A stretch of 64,000 nucleotides of DNA from Oculatella sp. LEGE 06141 (GCF_015207605.1 NZ_JADEWO010000023.1:1-64000); one strand, 5' to 3'; positions 32,327 to 41,994 are shown, numbered from the stretch's first letter. Numbers and translations: made by a program. The notes: generated by a model from the letters alone, not told the origin.

Positions 32327-32728
32327 TCAAGGAACAATTGCAGTAACGCGGATTTCAATTCGCATCGTTGGCAGTCCAAGAGCCGCGACTCCTACCTGTG
32401 TCCAAATTGGGGCATGGTTGGGCATGTAATGGCGATATAGCCTGACCATCACCTCATTAACCTCGGGGGGCAACCCGCCAACATGGTAAGAATTGACATG
32501 GACAACGTGCTCCCAACTTGCACCAGCGGTTGCCAAGGTTCGCTCTACGTTCCGAAACGCCTGGGTGATCTCATCCGCAAGCGATTCGGGAATTTGCAGG
32601 TTGTCATCCCAACCACCTTGTCCAGATGTCTCCACGCGATCGCCAATTTTTACCGCTTGCGAGTAATGCAATTCATTCAACATGTATTCCCCATAACTGG
32701 GGGTGACAAAAAACTCGGGCTTATTCAT
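32327..32728 (-). CDS. RidA family protein
   Basis: Protein of 133 residues with the YjgF/RidA fold: LHYSQAVKIGDRVETSGQGG, a VERTLATAGASWEHVVHVNSY helix, and PNHAPIWTQVGVAALGLPTMRIEI with the conserved arginine and the C-terminal EIRVTAI strand. RidA proteins hydrolyse reactive enamine/imine intermediates. The G-x-G and Arg are present, so deaminase activity is plausible. A RidA C-terminal remnant is also seen at 40343-40456. Confidence 0.88.
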   Translation of the reverse strand: MNKPEFFVTPSYGEYMLNELHYSQAVKIGDRVETSGQGGWDDNLQIPESLADEITQAFRNVERTLATAGASWEHVVHVNSYHVGGLPPEVNEVMVRLYRHYMPNHAPIWTQVGVAALGLPTMRIEIRVTAIVP

Positions 32729-32824
32729 GGTGTTTCTTTTCTTCCAAATTCTTACAACGATTTGTCAAATTCTTGTGCAGAGCGAGTTCGTAGGGTCATC
32801 CGATTTAGGCGCTAATGTTCAAAG

Positions 32825-33202
32825 CTAATGTTCAGAATTCACTTGCCATGTAATTACAATGAGTTCTGCTTGCAGTAAGACAACTAATAGCCACGAAAGC
32901 ACTTGTAAAAAGGCTTCCATCGTCCAGTTCTGACTCTGAACCTCCCAGATCATCCAAACAATAATGAATCCAACCACCAACCAAGGTGCGATCACTAAAG
33001 AATTCCGTCTGCGATAGAAGCGGATCGCCGTCTCCCGCCAAAATGGGAAGGTACTGAAGAGACAAACGAGGTAGGATACTCCTGCACTGATGAACAGGCT
33101 GGTTTGAAGACCCGAAGACAGATTTGGGTATCCAAGAGCGATCGCTGTCAGGCAAACTCCGAGCGCGAGGTACAGGAAAGTAAACCAGGTAAATCGTTTC
33201 AT
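32825..33202 (-). CDS. Four-helix membrane protein of unknown function
   Basis: About 125 residues from ATG 33202, which has GGAGAAG nearby upstream; the frame extends to 33259 without an RBS. Four hydrophobic segments: about 4-24, 32-52, 66-86 and 95-118, with RRR between the second and third. The charge pattern suggests both ends inside. No family named. Confidence 0.7.
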   Translation of the reverse strand: MKRFTWFTFLYLALGVCLTAIALGYPNLSSGLQTSLFISAGVSYLVCLFSTFPFWRETAIRFYRRRNSLVIAPWLVVGFIIVWMIWEVQSQNWTMEAFLQVLSWLLVVLLQAELIVITWQVNSEH

Positions 33203-33222
33203 TGTTTCTTCTCCGGTGAAAC

Positions 33223-33522
33223 TTATTCTCTGTACCAGACACGCACACATTGAAAGCAATTGATTGCCAGTCCCTGACTGATCATCACTGGGTGGAAAGC
33301 ATTACTGGTCGTCAATCCGTAGACATCATCACTGGTGCCTTCAATCCGATCGGGTAAAACAACGGTTTCAACATTGATCACCTGTATCGTTGCACGTTCG
33401 ATCCACTGATTGACAGCACTTACAACCTCAGAGAAGGACTCATAATCGGAAGCTCCGCCGAAGGGGCCTCGTTCAGTAATCCGAGGCGCGAAATCTTTGC
33501 ACTTAATCATTTTATCCATCAC
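33223..33522 (-). CDS. Hypothetical protein
   Basis: Protein of 99 residues: WIERATIQVINVETVVLP in the middle and CVRVWYRE at the end, a pattern I have seen in small uncharacterised cyanobacterial proteins of about this length. It is soluble, with no signal peptide. It begins immediately after the stop of the saccharopine-dehydrogenase-like gene, so it is probably translated from the same mRNA, followed by the membrane protein gene. Confidence 0.65.
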   Translation of the reverse strand: MMDKMIKCKDFAPRITERGPFGGASDYESFSEVVSAVNQWIERATIQVINVETVVLPDRIEGTSDDVYGLTTSNAFHPVMISQGLAINCFQCVRVWYRE

Positions 33523-34560
33523 CTAAAACTGTAGAGTTGACTTAGAGTCTTCGTAAATAGTCGCTCCCGCACTGCGGAGTTCATCCAGGAACCATTTGGT
33601 ATCCGAGAGTAGTTCGGGTAGGTAAAGCCCAGGAGGGGCAGGAGAACGGTCGTTCAGTCCCAATACTGATGTGAGAGAAAGAACAACGCTGAGACCCGTG
33701 AGTGAGACTGCGCCATGTTTGAACTCCAGCATCGATCGCGATCGCTTCGTTTGACCATCGGTCTCGCCCTCGATCTCGACAACGATCTCGGCAGCCGCCT
33801 CACCGCCCCGACGGCGGCTGGATGATTCATCAGTTACCAAGTCGAAGCGTACATCCGATGCTCCGGTGGCGACCTGGAGGCTCACGATATCGAATGTGGA
33901 AAATGCGGTGGCATCGAGCGAGCGATCGTCGATTGATGCGACCTTGCCCTTGGCAGCATCGCCAGACAGCCATACGCGCCGCCCACCCTGAAATACTAGT
34001 GAGGCGGGAGCAGCCCCGTGTACCCGCTCCATGTCTTCATGCGACGCTGGCCCGGCTGGATCTTTCTCATCAAGGATTGCTCCGAGCCTGATGGATTGGA
34101 TGCTCTTGAAGCTTTTGGCACTATTCAGTGCCAGAAACGTGGCTGCACCCGCCAACCAGTGACTGGCGAGCACGACGGGTGCTGCGGTCGCACGATGTGC
34201 GAACAGCGCCAACTCGGGGCCGATTTCGGTGAGGGCAGCGTTGATGTTCAGGTAAGGAACACCTAAATCCTGGGCGTAGCTCAAGCCATTGAGTCCGGCT
34301 TCAGGAGCCAACATGACCACAGCAGCGATGGCGACATCATCACCGAGACCTAAGTGGGGCTTATCAAGATCGATGGCAACGGCTTCGGCAGTGCCCACTT
34401 CATGGGCAATTTTGCCTGCCGCTTGTAGGTTTCGTCCTCCGACGAGCACTGGAACGTTGGGGTGCATCTTGCGGAACCACTTAACGGCAGTGCGCCCCAC
34501 GAAGCCTGATCCTCCGGCAAAAAGTACCTGTCCTAAAGCCACCTTATTTTCAAGTATCAT
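33523..34560 (-). CDS. Saccharopine dehydrogenase-like NAD(P)-binding protein
   Basis: About 345 residues from ATG 34560, which has AGGAG at 34568-34572 in the minus strand. The Rossmann N-terminus has FAGGSGFVGRTAVKWF, then VLVGGRNLQAAGKIA. There is no GxGxxG variant typical of SDRs; the layout fits saccharopine dehydrogenase-like/trans-acting enoyl-reductase-type proteins. The substrate is unknown. Its 5' leader is similar to the one upstream of the small ORF at 45747-45869. Confidence 0.75.
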   Translation of the reverse strand: MILENKVALGQVLFAGGSGFVGRTAVKWFRKMHPNVPVLVGGRNLQAAGKIAHEVGTAEAVAIDLDKPHLGLGDDVAIAAVVMLAPEAGLNGLSYAQDLGVPYLNINAALTEIGPELALFAHRATAAPVVLASHWLAGAATFLALNSAKSFKSIQSIRLGAILDEKDPAGPASHEDMERVHGAAPASLVFQGGRRVWLSGDAAKGKVASIDDRSLDATAFSTFDIVSLQVATGASDVRFDLVTDESSSRRRGGEAAAEIVVEIEGETDGQTKRSRSMLEFKHGAVSLTGLSVVLSLTSVLGLNDRSPAPPGLYLPELLSDTKWFLDELRSAGATIYEDSKSTLQF

Positions 34561-34628
34561 CCTGTTTCTCCTATTTCGTTCAATATTGACTTTCACTTTC
34601 AGCACAGATTAAACTCTGATCCGTTTTA
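34561..34628 (-). promoter_or_regulatory. Leader shared with the region upstream of 45869
   Basis: On the minus strand GATC-GAGTTT, GTCAATATTGA and AGGAGAAA occur in the same order as in 45870-45925, with most positions identical over about 55 bp. It probably represents a duplicated promoter and leader. Confidence 0.5.
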
Positions 34629-34706
34629 TCAGCCCATGCCAGCAGCTACCATCACCGGAATTGTGGGCAAGTTGAAAACGACGTGAACAATGACAGCAGT
34701 CCAGAT
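34629..34706 (-). pseudogene. CPBP-protease C-terminal fragment (copy of the 43082 gene end)
   Basis: Minus codons read IWTAVIVHVVFNLPTIPV and MVAAGMG to a stop at 34629. 43082-43156 encodes almost the same residues and is roughly 85% identical in DNA. Only the last 25 codons remain; an IS630 fragment replaces the rest. Confidence 0.75.
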
Positions 34707-34984
34707 CGGAGCGATTGTTTTGATGGATAACTCGGCGGTTCATCATGCTTCAATCGTGAGCGAGGCAATTGAAGCGGTGGGCGCAGAGGTTGTGTTTTTG
34801 CCCCCTTATTCTCCCGACCTTTCCCCGATTGAATTATGTTTGTCGAAACTCAAGCAATTGTTGCGTTCAGCGAAGGCTCGAACTCGTGGAGCACTTGATC
34901 AAGCGTTGACCCAAAATATCAACGAGTGCATTTTCGAGGATGACACTCCTGGGCTGGTTTGCTCATTGTGGCTTATTCATCTGA
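34702..34984 (+). pseudogene. IS630-family transposase C-terminal fragment
   Basis: Frame: AIVLMDNSAVHHASIV, VVFLPPYSPDLSPIELCLSK, KQLLRSAKARTRGALDQAL; this includes the second catalytic Asp region and the PYSPDLSPIE with the catalytic Glu. The expected GWFAHCG ending appears one frame over at 34952-34984, so the copy is frameshifted as well as truncated at the 5' side. Confidence 0.8.
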
Positions 34985-35071
34985 TAACTGCTTTAACTGT
35001 GGTGGGGATTCGAGATCATTGAACACCTGTGCGTGCACGGCGGGCTTGAAAGCGGACTGGAGAACGTTGGC

Positions 35072-36004
35072 TTATTGCGCGGCGGCATCCAGAACGGCCT
35101 TGCCGTGGAGTTGGCGGCTTCGCAGGGCTTCTACAACCTCGTCCACGTCACGCCAGCTGCCGCGCCACACGATCCCAGGGTCGATGACACCCGCGGACAC
35201 CTTTCCCGCGAGCCAGGAGATGCCGCGACCGACGTTGGTGCTGTCAAGTAGGAAGAACGTCACGAGCGATCGGTTGTCCTGACCCTGACGACTGAGCAGC
35301 GCACCGACGGGGAACACCTCGGGATCTTCAGTGACATGACCCACCGCAACTAGAGTGCCGTTGCCCGCGAGCGCACTGAACGCCTCGACCAGCAATGGCC
35401 CACCGACTGTATCGACGACACCGTCCAGCCCATCCGGCAGCCTACCCGGAGCGACAACTTGGTCAGCACCCAGCGCCCGAAGTGCCTCTCCATGGAGCTT
35501 GGGATCGCCAGTCACCGCGATCACCTCCGCTCCACCAAGACGTGCCAGCTGAACCGCAAACCGTCCCACACCACCAGTCGCACCGGTCACGGCGATCCGC
35601 CGCCCGAGCAGCGGACCGATCCGATCGAGTGCGGACAAAGCGCTCACCCCGGCCACGGGCACCGTCGATACTGCCCCCAGATCAGCACCGTTCGGTACGA
35701 CTCCGAGGGTACGGGCATCAACAGCGCGGAGTTCGGCCCAGCCACCGTTGAGTGCCAAGCTGACGACCGGGGTGCCGATCGGAGGACCGCTGCCGTCGAG
35801 GGCGGCGCGCTCGACGATGCCAGCCGCTTCCCACCCCGGCACAGTGCCGTCGGGTGCCCCAGCGACGCCATCCTGTAGATCCCCGAAGTTGACCGATACG
35901 GCGACGACCCGCACCAGCGCCTCGTGTGGGACGGGTTTGGGCGGCGGGATCTCGCCCAAGCGAAGACCGTGGGCGGTCGAGTGATCGACAATGAGTGCAA
36001 GCAT
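35072..36004 (-). CDS. Zinc-type alcohol dehydrogenase / quinone oxidoreductase family, high GC
   Basis: MDR-superfamily reductase of about 310 residues. ATG 36004 is chosen for its GGAG six bases upstream. Motifs: PGWEAAGIVE, TGATGGVGRFAVQLA (nucleotide site), VVDTVGG. The structural and catalytic zinc cysteines are absent, as in quinone-oxidoreductase-like members. GC content is far above that of the neighbours, codons are GC3-rich, and there is no GCGATCGC site, so the gene was probably gained from a high-GC bacterium such as an actinobacterium. An actinobacterial-type hydrolase tail lies just upstream. Confidence 0.85.
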   Translation of the reverse strand: MLALIVDHSTAHGLRLGEIPPPKPVPHEALVRVVAVSVNFGDLQDGVAGAPDGTVPGWEAAGIVERAALDGSGPPIGTPVVSLALNGGWAELRAVDARTLGVVPNGADLGAVSTVPVAGVSALSALDRIGPLLGRRIAVTGATGGVGRFAVQLARLGGAEVIAVTGDPKLHGEALRALGADQVVAPGRLPDGLDGVVDTVGGPLLVEAFSALAGNGTLVAVGHVTEDPEVFPVGALLSRQGQDNRSLVTFFLLDSTNVGRGISWLAGKVSAGVIDPGIVWRGSWRDVDEVVEALRSRQLHGKAVLDAAAQ

Positions 36005-36106
36005 ATCAACTCCGTTCATTAGATCTAAGGGCAATGACGCGGTCGAATGCGCCGAGTGGATGAAGACACTGATCTGTGGTGTTATAAAGCATTCGCGATC
36101 TGGTGG

Positions 36107-36198
36107 TCATAGGGCGCAGGTCGTCCCTTTGTCGGGCAGCTCGAGGTCGATGAGGTAGTCGGTGGCGATCTCATCGACGCAGGCATTGCCAAAATCAG
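36107..36198 (-). pseudogene. TAP-like alpha/beta hydrolase C-terminal remnant
   Basis: Minus codons read FGNACVDEIATDYLIDLELP then DKGTTCAL and stop. NxCVDxxxxDYLxxxxLPxxGTxC is the C-terminal signature of TAP-like hydrolases common in actinobacteria. It shares the high GC of the adjacent reductase gene, so both probably arrived together. Confidence 0.6.
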
Positions 36199-36227
36199 GA
36201 TAAGGTAGTGTTCATTTTTGAATGCGT

Positions 36228-37214
<987 letters not shown>

Positions 37215-37401
37215 GATTACTTCTCCGGGGATAATCTCCTAAAACATTGAATTCACGTTGATATAACTCGTGATTCTCAGATAATTCTTAAACTGATCCT
37301 TTCAGCGTCTCTAGAATCATCAACCGTAGCGTTTCTAAATTTTGCGTTCCTTTGTATCTCACACGGATAAAGAATGTAGGCGTTCCCTTGACTTCCGAGA
37401 T
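37215..37401. other. Intergenic
   Basis: It holds the promoter of the aldo/keto reductase. No dyad or RNA recognised. Confidence 0.35.
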
Positions 37402-37593
37402 TTAGCTCATTTGTCCAATCGGTCGAACAATGATTTCATTCACATCCACCTCTGCGGGTTGCTCGATCGCAAAGGCAATTGCACGTGCGATCGCATCTGC
37501 TGGAATCACCGTCTCACGAAATCCCTCCACCCACTCCGCTGCTTCAGCATCCGTGATCGTGCTGGCAAGTTCAGTTTCCGTCACTCCAGTTTT
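37402..37593 (-). pseudogene. SDR C-terminal fragment
   Basis: Minus codons from about 37593: TGVTETELASTITDAEAAEW, then IPADAIARAIAFAIEQPAEVDVNEIIVRP. It is closely similar to the last 65 residues of the intact SDR at 22670. The cofactor and catalytic regions are missing. The upstream flank carries TTCCTATATTGAATGTA, also found at the ends of the inverted repeats at 51325 and 59221. Confidence 0.8.
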
Positions 37594-37654
37594 CTACATT
37601 CAATATAGGAAGTTTTTCTCTGTTTTAGTTTCCTTGTGTTTTAGTCAGCGTGAA

Positions 37655-38419
37655 TTAAAGAAACATACCGCCAGAGACTTCAATTCTCTGAGCATTTACC
37701 CAGCGGTTATCTTCAGAAAGTAAAGATGCGATCGCACCTCCAATATCATCGGGAAGACCAACTCGCCCTAACGCGGTTTGCGAAGCGAGGAAGTCGTTGA
37801 TTTCTGGATTGTCACGGACTGCACCGCCCGCGAAATCTGTTTCGATCGCGCCTGGAGCCACAACATTTACAGCAATCTGTCTGTGCCCTAGTTCTTTTGC
37901 CATATATCGAGTCAGCACCTCGATCGCGCCTTTCATGCTGGCATAGGCTGAGTAGCCCGGCAGCGTAAAACGAGCAAGCCCCGACGAAAGATTCACAATC
38001 CGTCCGCCGTCCTTGAGCAGGGGCAACAGCTTTTGGGTGAGAAAGAAAACGCCCTTGAATTGGAGGTTTATCAATTGATCGAAATCGTCCTCGGTGGTTT
38101 CAGTAAAGGGCTTATAGATCCCAATTCCTGCATTGTTTACCAGAAAATCAAACTGCTCGGTCTGCCACTGATCTTGAAGTGTCTGTTTGACCTGTGCCGC
38201 AAATTCATCAAAGGGTTTTGTGCTGGAAGCGTCCAATTGCAAGGCAGCGGCTTTACCGCCCATTTCTGCAATCTCAGAGACAACGCTACTTGCTTCTGCC
38301 TCGCTGCTGCGATAGGTCACAATCACATCGACTCCTTTTTTAGCAAGTGCCAAAGCCGTATTTTTGCCCAGTCCTCGGCTCGCCCCTGTGATCAATGCGA
38401 TCTTCGTGTTGTTTGTCAT
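37655..38419 (-). CDS. SDR family oxidoreductase
   Basis: SDR of 254 residues: TGASRGLG near the N-terminus, VNNAG, NLSSG, YASMK (Tyr/Lys pair with Tyr replaced in the usual spacing by SAYASMK), and VVAPGAIETDF. The long GxxxGxG and RSSEAEASSV suggest NADP preference. Start ATG 38419. It is one of the minus-strand enzyme cluster; the substrate is unknown. Confidence 0.88.
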   Translation of the reverse strand: MTNNTKIALITGASRGLGKNTALALAKKGVDVIVTYRSSEAEASSVVSEIAEMGGKAAALQLDASSTKPFDEFAAQVKQTLQDQWQTEQFDFLVNNAGIGIYKPFTETTEDDFDQLINLQFKGVFFLTQKLLPLLKDGGRIVNLSSGLARFTLPGYSAYASMKGAIEVLTRYMAKELGHRQIAVNVVAPGAIETDFAGGAVRDNPEINDFLASQTALGRVGLPDDIGGAIASLLSEDNRWVNAQRIEVSGGMFL

Positions 38420-38479
38420 GCTTGTTGTCCTTGTTAAAGTTGCGGAAGTCTCTCTAGCTCAGCGATCTAGCGACCAGCA

Positions 38480-39118
38480 CTAATTTCTCGGTGAAACTCT
38501 TGTCCACAAGTCGTTGAACTCTTGCATATCCAGAAAGGCGATCGCTTCAATTGCTTTGCCATCCTGCATTCTGAAATACCAGGTGTAGGTGTTCCGATAA
38601 GGTCTGCCGTCCCCGGCGGTCGCCTCTCCATCCCACAGGGCAATGACCATATCGCCATCTGCCCAGATGCCGCGCACGGTTGGTACAATTGGGGTCGATA
38701 ATCGGGCACTGGTTGGGTTGATAACTTGATCGAGTAACGCTTGCTTGCGATAGGTTCCCGCAGTTGCGCCAGTGCCCGTAATCGTCCAGGTTGCTTCTGG
38801 GGCGAGCAGGTCGAAGAAGTTGCCAGTTCCGTTGCGCCAACCGTCAAAAGACTGCCAAACGATTTCTTTGTTGCGCTGTTCGATCACCTGAGTCTCTGCG
38901 TCTGCTTGATTGGGCTGAGTTGCCTGAGCCAAATCTGCGATCGCTGAAAACTGATTGAGGGCAGGCTGTTTATTCAATGAGGTCGAGTCATGACTTGGCT
39001 CAAATGCAGTCCCATTCGACTGAAAACCTGCCTCATCCGTGCGAGCTTGCGTCATTGCCGGAACAACCAGCAGTCCGATCAGCCCTGTGCCAATGAAAAC
39101 TTGACTTAAATAACGCAT
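38480..39118 (-). CDS. Exported SnoaL-like protein
   Basis: Protein of 212 residues. Signal peptide 1-25 (MRYLSQVFIGTGLIGLLVVP, cleavage near TQA), a Ser/Asn-rich linker to about 80, then a SnoaL domain: NKEIVWQSFDGWRNGTGNFF, LLAPEATWTITG, PYRNTYTWYFRMQDGKAIEA. A periplasmic SnoaL protein is less common than a cytosolic one. Its partner is unknown. Confidence 0.85.
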   Translation of the reverse strand: MRYLSQVFIGTGLIGLLVVPAMTQARTDEAGFQSNGTAFEPSHDSTSLNKQPALNQFSAIADLAQATQPNQADAETQVIEQRNKEIVWQSFDGWRNGTGNFFDLLAPEATWTITGTGATAGTYRKQALLDQVINPTSARLSTPIVPTVRGIWADGDMVIALWDGEATAGDGRPYRNTYTWYFRMQDGKAIEAIAFLDMQEFNDLWTRVSPRN

Positions 39119-39178
39119 TCTCTTAATCTCCTAAAATTTTTATGCAATTCGAGTCATCGTTGCTCTCTGTTGATGGGC

Positions 39179-39634
39179 TTATCTTTCTCGGTAAAAAACA
39201 TAGCCGCCGTGATAAAGTACGCCGTCACGAAACTCACCATCGGCGGTAAATCCAGTGTCGTCCCAGTAATTAATGCGATTTCCTGTGATTTCATAGCGTC
39301 CCTGATACGCGCTTTCTCTGTCACCGCGAGCTTCGTCGTAACGGTTGTTGGGTAGAAGTTCATGGCGGATATAGCCATCTTGCGTGACCCACATTCCGAT
39401 ATAACGATCACTTGTTTGGGAGGCTTCTGTATTGGCTTGATTTGGATTCATGGTTTGGCGATTAATAGAGGTTTGAAGAGATGGAGCAACTGACGGAGAT
39501 TCAGTAGCGGAAGCTTCTACGGAGGATTCTGGTGCAGGTGCTTCTGCCGTAAATTGAGAAGTACAGCTTATTAATGCAAAAGCTCCCAAACTGAGCATCA
39601 CTGTCAATGGTTTGAGCATCGACTGTGTTTTCAT
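39179..39634 (-). CDS. Atu4866-domain lipoprotein
   Basis: About 151 residues from ATG 39634, behind a strong AAAGGAGG. The signal ends in a lipobox (LGAFALISC, Cys near 24), followed by a low-complexity Ser/Ala/Pro/Glu linker and the domain YIGMWVTQDGYIRHELLPN, RYDEARGDRESAYQGRYEI, YWDDTGFTADGEF, GVLYHGGYVFYR. This is the Atu4866 family, small beta proteins of unknown role. The protein is probably anchored to the membrane on the outside. Confidence 0.88.
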   Translation of the reverse strand: MKTQSMLKPLTVMLSLGAFALISCTSQFTAEAPAPESSVEASATESPSVAPSLQTSINRQTMNPNQANTEASQTSDRYIGMWVTQDGYIRHELLPNNRYDEARGDRESAYQGRYEITGNRINYWDDTGFTADGEFRDGVLYHGGYVFYRER

Positions 39635-39655
39635 ACAAGACCTCCTTTGTCTCAA

Positions 39656-39928
39656 TAAGGCTTAATACTGATCAATGAGAGACTGTTGTACTCGAATAGT
39701 TTCATCCTATAAGCAAGAATCAGGAGGTTAAATGCACAAGCCTTGCAGATGATTGCCTGATCCTCTCAACTAGGGTGTTACTCAAGGAAAATAATTCTTA
39801 TAATGAGCGCAACAAACCTGTTCATCAGTCAGGAGTTCAGCATGACGATCAAGGCACTCAATCACAATCTTGCGATCAACGCTTCTCATGGTGATTGTTC
39901 CTTGTAGGTGATTAAAGCTGATTAGCAG
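39656..39928 (+). other. Intergenic with a possible 21-codon ORF
   Basis: At 39842-39907 a plus-strand ORF of 21 codons (MTIKALNHNLAINASHGDCSL) follows AGGAG by six bases, and TATAAT lies at 39799-39804. The combination of -10, RBS and start is suggestive, but the peptide has no known family and could be chance. Confidence 0.3.
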
Positions 39929-40342
39929 TTAGACTGCTTTTAGGATGTCTGCCTGTACGACTTGGGCAAGCTGCTCCATATACAATCGCGCCCATGCGAT
40001 CGTGTTTTCTCTCAATCCCACCACCACAACACCTCGCATATCGAGTTTTGTGCCGTTGGTATGGTTGCCTTGCCAGTGCCACTCCGACCAACCCAACTCA
40101 TCCGCGATCGTATGGGTGATTAATTTTGCCTGGATGTCAGGAACTTGAGCGAAGAGAGCAGTCCAGTTCTTTTGTACCTGTGCTGCACCCGTGAAATTTC
40201 GTTCTGGATGAACGGGATGTTCACCTACGAAGTCATGAGCAAAGCAGTTCACGAACGTATCAATGTCATGAGCATTGATTGCTGCTTCCATCTTGAGTAG
40301 AACTGAGAGATTGCTTTGAGTAGGAGTAGTGTTCATTTGCAT
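39929..40342 (-). CDS. SnoaL-like protein (in frame behind a RidA remnant)
   Basis: The SnoaL-like domain covers about 137 residues from Met at 40342: LSVLLKMEAAINAHDIDTFVNCF, GEHPVHPERNFTGAAQVQKNW, EWHWQGNHTNGTKLDMRGVVV. The open frame continues upstream to 40456, and those 38 codons read as the C-terminal end of a RidA protein. Whether translation starts at 40342/40336 or makes a fused product cannot be decided; there is no good RBS at the internal Met. Confidence 0.75.
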   Translation of the reverse strand: MQMNTTPTQSNLSVLLKMEAAINAHDIDTFVNCFAHDFVGEHPVHPERNFTGAAQVQKNWTALFAQVPDIQAKLITHTIADELGWSEWHWQGNHTNGTKLDMRGVVVVGLRENTIAWARLYMEQLAQVVQADILKAV

Positions 40343-40456
40343 ATCGTCAATCTTTGCTATTGCCTCAATCTCAATCAATGCTTCTGGAGAGGCGAGTGAA
40401 GTAATGCCAAGACCAGTCAGTGCTGGACGTAATTCTCCTAGATGTTTCGTAGTCAT
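40343..40456 (-). pseudogene. RidA C-terminal remnant fused in frame to the SnoaL gene
   Basis: Codons read HLGELRPALTGLGITSLASP then EALIEIEAIA, matching the conserved C-terminal RidA block (RPAxTGxGVxxLAxPExLVEIEAIA). The N-terminal RidA part is missing. A complete RidA gene is at 32327. Confidence 0.65.
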
Positions 40457-40486
40457 ATGACGGAGTGTTAGCTGGTTTTATAGGTT

Positions 40487-41389
40487 TCACTCTCTTGCAG
40501 AGATACCGCCATCTACAAAAGTAGGAGTACCAGTTGTGAAGCTTGCCTCATTGGAGCAAAGCCATAATACAGCCTTGGCAACCTCATTTGGATTTCCTAA
40601 CCGCTTCATGGGTACACTGTTATTCATTTCCGCTTGACGTGTGGCGTTGCCGCCAAGATAGCGATCCATCAGGGGCGTGTTAATTGGACCGGGAAGAACA
40701 ATATTGACGCGAATATTTCTGGTGGCATACTCGATTGCAGCGGCTTCAGTCAGTCCCATTAGCGCATGTTTAGAGGCGCAATAAGCAGGGATACCAGGTA
40801 CCGCACGCAGCGAAAGCGTTGAGCCAGTGTTGACGATCGCGCCACCGCCCTGTTTGAGCATCTGTGTAATCTCATGCTTCATGCATCTCCAGACTGCCGT
40901 AAGGTTAACCATCATTACTTCATTCCAGCTATCGAACGTGTATTCATGTGTATTCGCGGGTTGCTCGTTATTACCGGCGATGCCTGCATTATTGAACGCT
41001 GCATCCAAACGACCATAGGCACTCAATGTCTGCTGGAAAAGTGCATCGATTTGCTCGGGTACCCTGAGATCGGCACGAATGAAGCGTCCGTCTCCCCCAA
41101 CTTCCTTCACCATTGCAACTGTCTCTTCGCCTTCATTGGTTCGCCGACCTGTGACGATTACGTTTGCCCCTTCGCGGGCAAACGCCACTGCTGTGGCACG
41201 ACCAATTCCTGAAGTTGAGCCTGTAACCAAAACAACTTTTCCGGAAAATCGTTGATTTGTAGGTGGAGCAACAGTGGGAGCGGCTTGCTGAGCCTGGACT
41301 TGATTTGCACCCGTGATGCCTGCCACTGTTAAACCGGTCACGGTAGCAGCACTGCTGACAATCATCTGGCGACGTGTTTTAGATTCCAC
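40487..41389 (-). CDS. SDR oxidoreductase with a twin-arginine-like signal
   Basis: Protein of 300 residues. The N-terminus TRRQMIVSSAATVTG, hydrophobic to about 25 with an AQA cleavage region near 34, looks like a Tat signal. The SDR core follows: TGSTSGIGRA, NNAG, NTGSTLS, YCASK, NIVLPGPINTPL. The subgroup is SDR with ISxRAVPGIPAYCASK, i.e. 3-oxoacyl-ACP-reductase-like. It is the second exported SDR in the window (the first is at 21271). Start ATG 41389. Confidence 0.88.
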   Translation of the reverse strand: MESKTRRQMIVSSAATVTGLTVAGITGANQVQAQQAAPTVAPPTNQRFSGKVVLVTGSTSGIGRATAVAFAREGANVIVTGRRTNEGEETVAMVKEVGGDGRFIRADLRVPEQIDALFQQTLSAYGRLDAAFNNAGIAGNNEQPANTHEYTFDSWNEVMMVNLTAVWRCMKHEITQMLKQGGGAIVNTGSTLSLRAVPGIPAYCASKHALMGLTEAAAIEYATRNIRVNIVLPGPINTPLMDRYLGGNATRQAEMNNSVPMKRLGNPNEVAKAVLWLCSNEASFTTGTPTFVDGGISARE

Positions 41390-41547
41390 GATTCGTTCTC
41401 CTATTAGCGATAGTCAAAAAGTTTTCAAATTATTTATTAGATTCGGCAAATAGGTTTATTAACTGACGAGATCACCGACGACTCTTCCGATGGCTTCAAT
41501 GGATCGCTAGCTTTCTGATCGATTCTCGCTCTTAAAAATTGTCCGAA

Positions 41548-41994
41548 CTATTGTTTCAACACCACAGTATTAAAAATCTTGTCGTGCCATGTCTCTTGTT
41601 TATCCACAAAAAACCAGAGATAGCCTAGCCCAAAGATTAGACCACTCAGGAAGTACCCCAACGAGCCTCGCAGACCAGCCATCAAAAAAGACAATGGATG
41701 CCCATCGGGTTTAACTACTCTGATGTTCATCACTCCCATGCCAATTGAGCGCTCTCGCCGACTCCAAAGGTAACCAAAATACAAAAAATGCCCAAACATG
41801 GGAGCGAGCGAAAACCCAATCACACTCGGAGCCACAATTAACCCTGGTACAGGTATCCCGCTATTGTTGTAAGCTCCGATGACTGCTCCAATGGCAACCG
41901 CTGCTAGTGAATAGATAATTGAGAGAATGGCTTGATCAATCAACCATGCAGCAGACCGTTGTAAGAAACTCGCCTTATTATTCATCATGATCAA
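41548..41994 (-). CDS. RDD family membrane protein
   Basis: Protein of 148 residues with three hydrophobic segments (about 18-42, 55-80, 105-130). The RDD signature is present as RSAAWLIDQAILS near the start (RxxAxxxD), RRERSIGMGVMNIRVV in the loop and DKIFNTVVLKQ at the end. RDD proteins are small membrane proteins, some with ion-exchange roles; the function here is unknown. Confidence 0.85.
   Translation of the reverse strand: MIMMNNKASFLQRSAAWLIDQAILSIIYSLAAVAIGAVIGAYNNSGIPVPGLIVAPSVIGFSLAPMFGHFLYFGYLWSRRERSIGMGVMNIRVVKPDGHPLSFLMAGLRGSLGYFLSGLIFGLGYLWFFVDKQETWHDKIFNTVVLKQ

Noticed and set aside
35395-35878. Overlapping plus-strand frames
   Set aside because: Antisense of the high-GC reductase; Arg/Pro/Ser-rich translation typical of shadows.
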